Source: Alteromonas sp. a30 (lineage in GTDB: Bacteria; Pseudomonadota; Gammaproteobacteria; Enterobacterales; Alteromonadaceae). Taken from it: a stretch of DNA of 64,000 bases. Under the pieces are notes generated by a model. The model saw nothing but the letters and a program-made list of their open reading frames with translations. It had not been told where the DNA came from and did no database searches. The DNA is taken from contig NZ_JABEPE010000001.1 of NCBI RefSeq assembly GCF_026788005.1, forward strand, positions 62,001 through 126,000. The letters are read 5' to 3'. Position numbers and translations under genes: made by a program. Shown piece by piece: positions 42,949 through 52,018 of the stretch (position 1 is its first letter; each line of letters opens with the position of its first letter).

Positions 42949-45073
42949 CTTGCATTACCCAGCAATGATGGATTTTTTGGTTACGTTTAAAGTCAAACGG
43001 AATGCTTTCTGCACTGATATCGGTAATCCGCAAGCCAAGTGAATCTTGGAGATCTGGATCTAACTTAAATTGACGCAAATTATTAGAGAAAATGATTGTG
43101 CCGCCCGGCGCCAAACGCATACGAACTAAGCGTAAAAAGCCAGCATGATCGCGTTGTACATCCCATGAACCTTGCATATTCTTGGAATTTGAAAACGAAG
43201 GAGGGTCAACAAAAATTAAGTCAAATTGCTGCTCACACTCTCGGATCCATGTAAGACAATCTTTTCGTACAAGCGGATACTGATAAGCGCCTTTAATCCC
43301 GTTTAACGCCAAATTACGCTTCGCCCAATTTAAATACGTATTAGACATATCCACCGTGGTTACGGATTTAGCTCCGCCCAAAGCAGCAAACACTGAGACT
43401 GACCCTGTGTATGCGAACAAATTCAATACACGCTTGTCCTTGCTCATTTGACGAACCTTTTGGCGTACATCACGATGGTCGAGGAACAAGCCAGTATCAA
43501 GATAATCGTGCAAATTCACCGCAAACTTGGCGCCATTTTCATGCACAATCAGTTCATCTGAAGACTTATCAAGCTTTTGATATTGTGCTTTGCCCTTTTG
43601 CACTTGTCGCGTTTTCAAAACAAGCTGACTCGGCTCAATTTGCATAATATCTGGAATGGCAATCAAGATATCCTGAAGGCGGCTGATAGTTTTATGCTTA
43701 GGAATGTTTTTAGGGGCGGCATATTCCTGCACAACCACCCAATCACCATAAACATCAATGGCTACGTTATATTCGGGCAAGTCAGCATCATAAACGCGAT
43801 AACAATCCGTATTGGCCGTTTTTAGCCACTTTTTCAATTTGCTGATATTTTTACGTAATCGATTGGCGAAGTCGGAATGGTTATCTTGCTCTTTGTCTGC
43901 AATATGACAATTTTTTTCGTCCAAATGGAAATTCACCAACTGACATTCAATATTGCCGTTGATGAATTGATATTCCTTGCCCGCCATCAGTCGTAATTGG
44001 CGTAACATATCTCTGTCACTGGTGAGCAAGGATAAATGCCATTCTGGGAAGGCTTGTTTTAAGTGTCCCCCCCAGCTTTTAAACATCGGCAACAGCTCTG
44101 TTAGCTCACCTAAACGCTCCCCATAAGGCACGTTACTGACAATATAACCCGCTTTTTCGAAGGTATTAGGTTGTTGAGTTGCATCTGCCACCTCAAATTG
44201 AATAAAGTCGCCAACGTCGGCAATATTGGCATTATCTTTAGCAATTTCGATGACATGTGCGTCAATATCCGTTCCTAAAAAACGCATAGATGGTGTGATT
44301 TGCCCCACTTTTGCTTCATCTAGTAATGAAAACCAAAGTGGAATGTCATGGCCTTTCCAATGAGAAAAACCCCACTGATGACGATGTAGACCCGGTGCAA
44401 TTTTGGCTGCGTATTGCGCGGCCTCAATCAAAATCGTACCTGAACCACACATTGGATCAAATACAGGAATCTCTGCACTAGACTCATCACCATTTCGAAT
44501 AGCGTCCACCCATCCACTACGCATTAGCACTGCAAACGCTAAGTTTTCTTTAATGGGGGCTCGTCCCGCTCGCTCGCGGTAACGGCGCTGATGCAAACTG
44601 CCACCAGATAAGTCTAAATAAATGCCAAAGCCTTCTTTATTCAAACGACCATGAAATTTTAAATCGGGAAATTGTTTTTCAACATTAGGACGCGTGTCGA
44701 ACAGGTCTTTAAAATGATCGACGATCGCATCTTTGATTTTCATTGCGCCGAACTGAGTATTGTTAATTGCCCGGCTGGTGCCAACAAAATCAATACTAAA
44801 GCTTTGATCAGCAGAGAAATGTGAAGACCAATTGACTTTATTCGCTAAATCATAAAGTTCATCCCCAGTCTCCCCTTTACCACTGCGCAATTGCAGTAAC
44901 ACGCGGTTTGCTAAACGTGACCACAAACACAAACGATAAGCGTCGGCGAGTTCGGCTTCAAACACGACCTGCCCCGGACGATTACGGGTCTCGATTTCAG
45001 GTAAAAGGTGTTGAATTTCTTGCTGTAATAATTGTTCCAACCCTTTTGAGGTTGTGATTAGAAAACGGTACAT
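42938..45073 (-). CDS. rlmL: 23S rRNA m2G2445/m7G2069 methyltransferase RlmKL
   Basis: 711 residues from ATG 45073 (MYRFLITTSKGLEQLLQQEI), which aligns with the E. coli start; an earlier in-frame ATG at 45124 is unlikely. It has an N-terminal THUMP domain, the RlmL methyltransferase (FDPMCGSGTILIEAA, NVPYGERLG) and a fused C-terminal RlmK methyltransferase (LNLFAYTGSVSVFA, FVDPPSFSNSK). Both modify domain V and nearby 23S rRNA in the cytosol. Confidence 0.96.
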   Translation of the reverse strand: MYRFLITTSKGLEQLLQQEIQHLLPEIETRNRPGQVVFEAELADAYRLCLWSRLANRVLLQLRSGKGETGDELYDLANKVNWSSHFSADQSFSIDFVGTSRAINNTQFGAMKIKDAIVDHFKDLFDTRPNVEKQFPDLKFHGRLNKEGFGIYLDLSGGSLHQRRYRERAGRAPIKENLAFAVLMRSGWVDAIRNGDESSAEIPVFDPMCGSGTILIEAAQYAAKIAPGLHRHQWGFSHWKGHDIPLWFSLLDEAKVGQITPSMRFLGTDIDAHVIEIAKDNANIADVGDFIQFEVADATQQPNTFEKAGYIVSNVPYGERLGELTELLPMFKSWGGHLKQAFPEWHLSLLTSDRDMLRQLRLMAGKEYQFINGNIECQLVNFHLDEKNCHIADKEQDNHSDFANRLRKNISKLKKWLKTANTDCYRVYDADLPEYNVAIDVYGDWVVVQEYAAPKNIPKHKTISRLQDILIAIPDIMQIEPSQLVLKTRQVQKGKAQYQKLDKSSDELIVHENGAKFAVNLHDYLDTGLFLDHRDVRQKVRQMSKDKRVLNLFAYTGSVSVFAALGGAKSVTTVDMSNTYLNWAKRNLALNGIKGAYQYPLVRKDCLTWIRECEQQFDLIFVDPPSFSNSKNMQGSWDVQRDHAGFLRLVRMRLAPGGTIIFSNNLRQFKLDPDLQDSLGLRITDISAESIPFDFKRNQKIHHCWVMQDDA

Positions 45074-45154
45074 AATTCTTCGATTGATAAGCGGAGCGGC
45101 ATTATACGCAAGCCCTTGAAGCACTGTCGATGCTTTTTTCGTAACCTCATCAGG

Positions 45155-45685
45155 TTACAAATAGGTAATAAGGTCATCGCCGACCGCCGAATTTAAGGTA
45201 TTTATGTTGGTTTTTATAACATGATAGCGCGCAAATGACTTTTGTTCAGGCACGGCTAACGCAGCCGATAACAATAACAGCGTGGCAAAGCCGGCGCTTT
45301 TTTCGAGCACTAACGCCAAACCTCTATCCGTTTGTGAGTGCAAGAATACAAGTGGCGTAGTATGCAGCGCGGCGTCTGCGGGTATAAACAACCAACTTTT
45401 GTTGGCAACAGACTTGTGAAACGTGTTCGCCGCTATGGCATGAACCACAATTTGAAACAATACTGGCTCAGGCACATTTTTAACGCACTGACTCACGATG
45501 TCAGCTAGCTCATGATATGCCTCAGATTGTGCCAAATTAAATGCTTCGTTGAAGCCGGGTTTGACAATAAGTTGCTTGCTCGAGTAAGCGCTGGTTAAGA
45601 CGGTATCGGCATCATCTGCTAACACCAACTTATCCTGTGCTGTGTTAAAACACCAATGCCAGTCCATTTGTGGTGTTCTAATCAT
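45155..45685 (-). CDS. zapC: Cell division protein ZapC
   Basis: A 176-residue cytosolic protein whose family binds FtsZ and bundles its filaments. The N-terminus (DWHWCFNTAQDKLVLADD, then LTSAYSSKQL) follows the ZapC pattern of aromatic and acidic residues, and the gene lies between pyrD and rlmKL exactly as in E. coli. The ATG follows the pyrD stop directly with no spacer. Sequence similarity is moderate; synteny carries much of the call. Confidence 0.85.
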   Translation of the reverse strand: MIRTPQMDWHWCFNTAQDKLVLADDADTVLTSAYSSKQLIVKPGFNEAFNLAQSEAYHELADIVSQCVKNVPEPVLFQIVVHAIAANTFHKSVANKSWLFIPADAALHTTPLVFLHSQTDRGLALVLEKSAGFATLLLLSAALAVPEQKSFARYHVIKTNINTLNSAVGDDLITYL

Positions 45686-46696
45686 TTATTTAAGTCCTGT
45701 TGCAATGCGTTGGATTAATTGCGGTCCTTGATAAATAAGTGCTGAGTAAACTTGAACCAAACTTGCTCCTGCATCTAAACGCGCTTGTGCCGCCTCCGCT
45801 GAATCGATTCCCCCAACAGAAACAATAGGCAACTCTGCTTGAAGCGCTGAAGCAAGCGTCTGCGTGACTTGCAAGCTTTTCTCTAGCAGAGGCGCACCTG
45901 ACAATCCTCCAGCTTCTTTTCCATGATGTAAGCCTTCTACGCCTTCTCGGGATAAAGTGGTATTAGTAGCAATTACACCATCAATTTCAGCCTTGCGTAA
46001 TGAATCAGCAATGGATTGAATTTCTTCATTGGTTAAATCTGGGGCAATTTTCACTAATAATGGCACATACTTTCCGTGCTGTTGCGCAAGTTTAGTTTGT
46101 GCTTGTTTCAAACCCGACAACAAGTTATCTAGGGCCTCACCGTATTGTAAATTACGCAGTCCCGGGGTATTTGGAGAGGAAATATTCACTGTGACATAGC
46201 TGGCATGAGCATAAACTTTTTCTAAACAAATTAGATAATCTTCTAATGCTTTTTCTTCCGGTGTGACTTTGTTTTTACCAATATTAATGCCCAAAATGCC
46301 TTGATAACGAGAGGCTTTTACTTGTTCAATAAGGTAGTCCACGCCTTTGTTGTTAAAGCCCATACGGTTGATAATGCCTTTAGCGTCTTTAATACGGAAT
46401 AGACGTGGCTTATCGTTACCCGCCTGCGGTTTTGGCGTTACCGTTCCAATTTCAACAAAGCCAAATCCCATGGCATCAAATGCATCTATGCACTCTCCGT
46501 TTTTGTCTAATCCTGCGGCTAATCCGATAGGGTTTTGAAAAGTTAAACCGAACACCGTTGTTGGCTTAGCGGGAATGGTTTGCGCATAAGCAGACTTTAA
46601 AAAATTATGCTGAGAATGTTTTAAAAACCACAGAGTCATGTCGTGGCTCATTTCAGCATCAAGTTGAAACAGTGCGGACTGTGCCAAAGAATACAT
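45686..46696 (-). CDS. pyrD: Dihydroorotate dehydrogenase (quinone), class 2
   Basis: A 336-residue membrane-associated flavoprotein that oxidises dihydroorotate to orotate with quinone in pyrimidine synthesis. The class 2 N-terminal helix is present, and [51 protein letters not shown] (with the catalytic Ser) and the FMN-phosphate site [20 protein letters not shown] are all visible. It leads the pyrD-zapC pair. Confidence 0.97.
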   Translation of the reverse strand: MYSLAQSALFQLDAEMSHDMTLWFLKHSQHNFLKSAYAQTIPAKPTTVFGLTFQNPIGLAAGLDKNGECIDAFDAMGFGFVEIGTVTPKPQAGNDKPRLFRIKDAKGIINRMGFNNKGVDYLIEQVKASRYQGILGINIGKNKVTPEEKALEDYLICLEKVYAHASYVTVNISSPNTPGLRNLQYGEALDNLLSGLKQAQTKLAQQHGKYVPLLVKIAPDLTNEEIQSIADSLRKAEIDGVIATNTTLSREGVEGLHHGKEAGGLSGAPLLEKSLQVTQTLASALQAELPIVSVGGIDSAEAAQARLDAGASLVQVYSALIYQGPQLIQRIATGLK

Positions 46697-46715
46697 CTCG
46701 TTTTACCTGTTGCAA

Positions 46716-46741
46716 AAAAGCCCGGCTGACGCCAGGCTTTG
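46716..46741 (-). terminator. Terminator of the glutamate dehydrogenase gene
   Basis: AAAGCCCGGC and GCCAGGCTTT form a stem with one mismatch and a TGAC loop. On the minus strand it is followed by TTTTTT, fitting the gene ending at 46857. Confidence 0.8.
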
Positions 46742-46856
46742 GTTAACTTCTATTTTTTAGCTTTAGCATTTGTTTGCTAAATTGAGCAATTATGTCGCAC
46801 TCAAATCACACTGATTTTGTGTTAAATGAGTGCATTATCGAATCGTTTTAGAGCTT

Positions 46857-49800
46857 TTACCCACAATTTAAGCTTAACAACATCAGTTCCCTAAGCGCAA
46901 CGGAGAATTTCGCAAATTCGTGAGTTTTGCTTGTTTTGAACTCTGCCATCATGTGATACCAGCGCCCTAGTAAATGTTGCTGCTCTTCAATCCATTTATC
47001 GAGGATTTCATCCGCATCTTCACCCTTCTTGTCTCGGTTTAGGATCACGCTGGTTAATGAGCGTTGCTGCCAATCGAGCTCTTCACGATAAGCGGCTCTT
47101 GCCATTGCTTGCCAATGATTAGCGACCGATTGCGCGTTGATTTGTTCTAAGAACCAATGCAATTCCAGCTTTGAACCTAGCAAGAAGTACAAACGTGAGA
47201 TCAAGGCAATGTCACGCGACTCGGTCTCTGCCATTTGCGCTAAATCTAATGTTGGGAATAGATTACTCAAGCTAGAAACCTGATAAGCAATGTCTTGTGG
47301 CACATTTTTATTAGTTAGCTCACGTACCTTTGCTTCCATTTGTTCGTATTCTTCTGGCACTAGGTACGCTTGTAAATTCTTATCTAGGTCATCAAACGCA
47401 GGAGTGTAGAAGTCGATACAGCTTTGAATATCTTCGCCTTTCTTACCGTGTCGTAGATACCATCGCGATGCACGTCTCAAAGTACGTCGTAGCGATACCA
47501 ACATATCTAACTGAACACTGGAAGGCGCTTTGTTATCCAAAGCTTCAATGCCTTGCCACAGCCCTTTTTTGTTGTAGATCCCTTTTACAACACTGTACGC
47601 ATTAGCAATTTCTGCAATGGATGAACCTGTTTCTTCTTCCATTCTAAACAGATAATTTAAGCCCATATCGTTGATCATATTATTGGCGAGTTTTGTCGCA
47701 ATAATCTCAGCGCGTAGTGGGTGCTCATCCATATTTGCGGCAAATTTATCTTGAAGCACTTGCGGGAATGCCGTAACCAATAAGCGATGGTGGTATTTAT
47801 TATTGGTAATTTCTGGAATATTGAGCTTTTCCTTTAATACCATTTTTGAGTAAGCAATTAACACAGACAATTCAGGTCGAGTTAGTCCTCTTCCCATTGC
47901 TAGACGTTCAGATAACTCATCATCCGTTGGAATAAACTCTAATTCACGGTTCAGATACCCTTCGCGCTCTAAACCATGAATAAAGCGAATTTGTTCTTTT
48001 AATGATTCAGGACCATTAAAGTCTGTAATCGAAATAGATTGTGTTTGACGATAGCAATCTTGCAATACTAACTCTGCAACATCATCGGTCATGTCATATA
48101 ACAGTTTATTACGCTGCTTTGTGGTTAAATCTCCAGAATTCACTACTGAATTTAACAAAATCTTTATGTTAACTTCATTATCTGAGCAATCTACCCCACC
48201 AACATTATCGATGAAATCTGTATTAATGCGCCCCCCGTGGCTCGCATATTCTACGCGGCCTAATTGAGTCACACCCAGATTTCCACCTTCACCAACAACC
48301 TTCGCTTTGACTTCTTTGCCGTTAACACGTAAGTCATCATTGGCGCGATCTCCACAATCCGTATGAGATTCTTTGCTGCCTTTGATGTATGTGCCGATAC
48401 CGCCATTCCAAATTAAATCGACAGGCATCTTAAGCGCGTTACGAATTAATTCGTTTGGTGTCATCGTGGATTGACGAGTGCCTAACCATTTCTTCATTTC
48501 TGCTGTCAAAGAAATAGATTTAGACGCGCGTGAAAAAACACCACCGCCTTTTGAGATTAACGATTTGTCATAATCGTCCCACGTCAAAGATGGGTTCTCG
48601 AATAAACGTTGTCTCTCTTTGTACGAAGATTTTGCATCCGGGTTTGGGTCGAAGAAAATATGCAAATGGTTAAAGGCAAACACTAAACGTGTGTGCTCTG
48701 ATAGCAACATGCCATTACCAAATACATCACCTGCCATGTCGCCGACTGCTAAACAAGTAAAATCGGTTGTTTGGCAGTCAATATCCATTTCGCGGAAGTG
48801 ACGCTTAACGCTCTCCCACGCACCACGAGCTGTAATCCCCATTCCTTTGTGGTCATAACCAACGCTGCCACCAGAAGCAAACGCATCACCAAGCCAGAAG
48901 TTATATTCACTTGAAATAGCATTAGCGATGTCGGAAAAGGTTGCGGTGCCTTTATCTGCGGCAACAACCAAATAAGGGTCATCTTCGTCATGACGCACTA
49001 CATCCGCAGGATAAATAACATTACCATCAACAATATTGTCGGTAATATCCAAGAGGCTTCTGATGAAAATTCGATAACAGGCTTTACCTTCTTCTAAGAA
49101 CTCATTACGACTCATGTCGTTTTTGAGCTGCTTACAAACGAAACCACCTTTCGCACCAACAGGAACAATAACGGTGTTCTTCACCTGTTGCGCTTTAACC
49201 AATCCCAATACTTCGGTGCGGAAATCTTCTCGACGGTCAGACCAACGTAAACCACCACGGGCAACCTTGCCGCCTCGTAAATGAACACCTTCAATACGAG
49301 GTGAGTAAACAAAGATCTCAAACTTCGGCAACGGTAAAGGCATTTCTGGAATAAGATCGGGCTGGAACTTGAAGGAAATGTAAGGTTTCTCATTGCCTTC
49401 CTCATCGGTCTGGTAGAAGTTGGTTCTGAAGGTTGCCAAAATCATTTCCATATATCGACGAATAATACGGTCATCGTCTAGATTAGCAACTTGCTCCAAG
49501 CTTTCTTTAATCTGACCAATCAGGTTTTCTTCTTTCTTTTCACTATACTTTTTAGACGGGTCGAAACGTTGTTCGAATAAGGCCACAATTTGAGTCGCAA
49601 TTTGCGGATATCGGTCTAGTGTATTAGCGATGTAATTGTTACTGAAAGAGCTGCCAGTTTGACGCATATACTTGGCATAAGCGCGCAGAATAGTAACGCT
49701 ACGTCCCGTTAACCCAGCGCCAAGCACCAAACGGTTAAATCCATCGTCTTCAAGCTGGTTATACCAAACTTTAGAGAACGCATCTTGGAACAATTCCATC

Positions 49801-51692
49801 GCGGTGGTCATATTCATGCTGCCACCCATGCTATGTAGCATGGAGAAGTCCATAATCCAGTTAATTTCTCCATCACTGGTTTTGACTTCATAGGGACTTT
49901 CATCAACTACGCGCAAGCCAAAATTTTCCAACATTGGCAAAACAGCAGATAAGTGAATTGGCTCATTTTTGTGGAACAGTTTTAAACGTACAGATTGACT
50001 GTCTGTACGTTCTTCTTGTGGCCGATAGAACAACATATCAAGTGTATGGTTTTCATCCAACAATTCTAACTTTTCAATATCGACAACACTCACACTTGGC
50101 AAGTTACGCTCTTTATAGCTTGGTGCAAATGCGTTGGCGTATTTTTCATCGAGCACTTTACCATTCGCTTCACCGTGACTCTTACGAATTGCACTTGACA
50201 GTTTGTCGTCCCAGCTTTTGGTTAGCTCAATAATGTTCTTTTCTATTTCCTTCACATTAAATTCCGCATTGTTGTTGTCGACTCTCACCATGTATTGCGT
50301 TCTCGCATACACAGACTCTGAGAAATACGTCGTAAACTCAACTTCTTCAATACTATTGAAAGATTGTTGCAGCAATGCCTGCGTTTCTTTACGCAATTTA
50401 GTGTTATAGCGCTCTCTTGGTACAAAAACCAAACAGGAATAGAAACGTCCGAAGATGTCTTTACGTACGAATAAGCGCGAAATACCACGCTCTTGCATTT
50501 GGAAAATACCCAAGACGATACTACGCAGCTCTTCTTCAGAACATTGTAGTAACTCATCACGAGGATAGGTTTCAAGGATATTCACCACCGCTTTGTACGC
50601 GTGAGACCCTTTATCAAATCCGGTTTTCTCACAAACACGCTCAAGTTTTTGATGAATAATCGGTAACTGAGTCACGCTACTGTTGTAGAAAGAGGCAGAG
50701 TACAAACCAATGAAACGGTGCTCACCTACGACATTGCCTTTTTCATCAAAGCTTTTAACACCAATATAGTCAAGATACGCTGGACGATGAACGCGAGAAC
50801 GCGTCCCCGTTTTAGTCAGAATAACAGGCTCACTACTTAGCGTATATTCACGAGCTGAAGGAGGAACATTTGACAAGAGACGAGGCTTATCTGAAATTGA
50901 GTTTTTCATTAACCCTAAGCTGGTATCATTATCAGCAATCCACTGATAATCTCCTTCTATCGCTTTTACCGTGTAATGGCGATAACCCATTAAAGTAAAG
51001 TTATGGTTTTCAATCCAATCAAGAAACTTCTGCACTTCTTTTTTAGATTCTTCGCCACAAGGTAATTTGCTAGATTGATATTCTTTGATAACCGCTTCTA
51101 GTGCATCGCACATGGGCTTCCAATCAGCAACAGCAAGTGAAACCTCATCAACCACAGAGTGTAGTTCTGCAACCAAGTTGGATAACGCTTCCTTAGTTGT
51201 CTGGCGATCAATTTCAATAAGAAAAACCGTATTTCGTGTTAAGCCTTTGGCTTTACTGTTCTGAGACTCAAAACTGATAATCTCATTTTTATCGTTTCTT
51301 ACAACGGAGATTGGAGTATGTAAAAGCAGGTGTGCATTAATGCCCATACGATTTAGGGTCATTCTCACTGAGTCCACTAAAAATGGACTATCTTTTACAA
51401 TAATTTCTACGATGGTGTGTTCTGACTGCCAACCGCTTCTTGCTAAGTCAGGATTAAACACCTGAATAATGGGTTGACTTCCGTCAAACTTAAAAAACTC
51501 ATTCCACAAGCTTAATGCCGCACCATATAGATCACTATCGTTTCGGTGATCTAAGTCTTCTTTAGGGATATTTTGATAAAGGTTGCGGGCAAACTGCTCA
51601 ACTAAATTGACTTGTGAAGCGTCAACTTTATTTCGAATAAACTGATACACATTCTCTAAGAGAACAGAGTGCTGATTCGATTTAACCGTCAT
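46857..51692 (-). CDS. gdhB: NAD-specific glutamate dehydrogenase, large (180 kDa) type
   Basis: 1611 residues, the size of the L_180/GDH2 class. It converts glutamate to 2-oxoglutarate and ammonia, usually in the catabolic direction. It has a long N-terminal ACT-like regulatory part (about 1-700), then the catalytic core with RGGLRWSDRREDFRTEVLGLVKAQQVKNTVIVPVGAKGGFV split across residues ~830-870, including the catalytic lysine in KGGFV. The NAD domain (GDMAGDVFGNGM) and a C-terminal helical region follow. AAAGG lies about 10 bases before the ATG. It has its own terminator. Confidence 0.95.
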   Translation of the reverse strand: MTVKSNQHSVLLENVYQFIRNKVDASQVNLVEQFARNLYQNIPKEDLDHRNDSDLYGAALSLWNEFFKFDGSQPIIQVFNPDLARSGWQSEHTIVEIIVKDSPFLVDSVRMTLNRMGINAHLLLHTPISVVRNDKNEIISFESQNSKAKGLTRNTVFLIEIDRQTTKEALSNLVAELHSVVDEVSLAVADWKPMCDALEAVIKEYQSSKLPCGEESKKEVQKFLDWIENHNFTLMGYRHYTVKAIEGDYQWIADNDTSLGLMKNSISDKPRLLSNVPPSAREYTLSSEPVILTKTGTRSRVHRPAYLDYIGVKSFDEKGNVVGEHRFIGLYSASFYNSSVTQLPIIHQKLERVCEKTGFDKGSHAYKAVVNILETYPRDELLQCSEEELRSIVLGIFQMQERGISRLFVRKDIFGRFYSCLVFVPRERYNTKLRKETQALLQQSFNSIEEVEFTTYFSESVYARTQYMVRVDNNNAEFNVKEIEKNIIELTKSWDDKLSSAIRKSHGEANGKVLDEKYANAFAPSYKERNLPSVSVVDIEKLELLDENHTLDMLFYRPQEERTDSQSVRLKLFHKNEPIHLSAVLPMLENFGLRVVDESPYEVKTSDGEINWIMDFSMLHSMGGSMNMTTAMELFQDAFSKVWYNQLEDDGFNRLVLGAGLTGRSVTILRAYAKYMRQTGSSFSNNYIANTLDRYPQIATQIVALFEQRFDPSKKYSEKKEENLIGQIKESLEQVANLDDDRIIRRYMEMILATFRTNFYQTDEEGNEKPYISFKFQPDLIPEMPLPLPKFEIFVYSPRIEGVHLRGGKVARGGLRWSDRREDFRTEVLGLVKAQQVKNTVIVPVGAKGGFVCKQLKNDMSRNEFLEEGKACYRIFIRSLLDITDNIVDGNVIYPADVVRHDEDDPYLVVAADKGTATFSDIANAISSEYNFWLGDAFASGGSVGYDHKGMGITARGAWESVKRHFREMDIDCQTTDFTCLAVGDMAGDVFGNGMLLSEHTRLVFAFNHLHIFFDPNPDAKSSYKERQRLFENPSLTWDDYDKSLISKGGGVFSRASKSISLTAEMKKWLGTRQSTMTPNELIRNALKMPVDLIWNGGIGTYIKGSKESHTDCGDRANDDLRVNGKEVKAKVVGEGGNLGVTQLGRVEYASHGGRINTDFIDNVGGVDCSDNEVNIKILLNSVVNSGDLTTKQRNKLLYDMTDDVAELVLQDCYRQTQSISITDFNGPESLKEQIRFIHGLEREGYLNRELEFIPTDDELSERLAMGRGLTRPELSVLIAYSKMVLKEKLNIPEITNNKYHHRLLVTAFPQVLQDKFAANMDEHPLRAEIIATKLANNMINDMGLNYLFRMEEETGSSIAEIANAYSVVKGIYNKKGLWQGIEALDNKAPSSVQLDMLVSLRRTLRRASRWYLRHGKKGEDIQSCIDFYTPAFDDLDKNLQAYLVPEEYEQMEAKVRELTNKNVPQDIAYQVSSLSNLFPTLDLAQMAETESRDIALISRLYFLLGSKLELHWFLEQINAQSVANHWQAMARAAYREELDWQQRSLTSVILNRDKKGEDADEILDKWIEEQQHLLGRWYHMMAEFKTSKTHEFAKFSVALRELMLLSLNCG

Positions 51693-51820
51693 TGTAATTG
51701 CCTTTATGTCGATCGGTTTCTGTAGGTACAGGGAAAGCCGTCTTTTCGTTTATTATCATCAAAAAAATTCGGTATAGCTAAGTCGCTACATGGGATTAAT
51801 TCTAGAGCATTTTAAATTAT

Positions 51821-51847
51821 TAACAATTGTTTAAATAACAATTGTTT
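51821..51847. promoter_or_regulatory. Tandem AACAATTGTT palindromes upstream of gdhB
   Basis: TAACAATTGTTT occurs twice, 15 bases apart; each core AACAATTGTT is a perfect 10-base palindrome. They lie about 130-155 bases before the gdhB ATG. The spacing is irregular for one helix face (1.4 turns). The binding protein, if any, is unknown. Confidence 0.4.
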
Positions 51848-51930
51848 GAGAGTGGAAAAATGGCACGGATAAATATGCAGAAGGGGTAAATAAAAAAGCA
51901 AATTTTGCGTTTTTACTTGCACATTGATTA

Positions 51931-51965
51931 GAAAAATTTGGGGTAAACAGGACGTTTACCCCAAA
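51931..51965 (-). terminator. Terminator of the RND/DUF1302 operon
   Basis: TTTGGGGTAAAC and GTTTACCCCAAA form a perfect 12-bp stem with an AGGAC loop. On the minus strand it ends in TTTTT, 53 bases after the RND stop. Confidence 0.85.
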
Positions 51966-52018
51966 ATAAGTAAATTAATATTTAAATAACAATTAATTTG
52001 TAAAAATTGTTAATAAAT

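Larger units (their letters stand above)
51693..52018. other. 326-base region between the RND gene and gdhB
   Basis: The gdhB promoter side holds two copies of TAACAATTGTTT (51821-51832 and 51836-51847). The RND side holds a terminator (51931-51965) and an AT-rich dyad near 51987-52014. No gene is supported. Confidence 0.55.
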
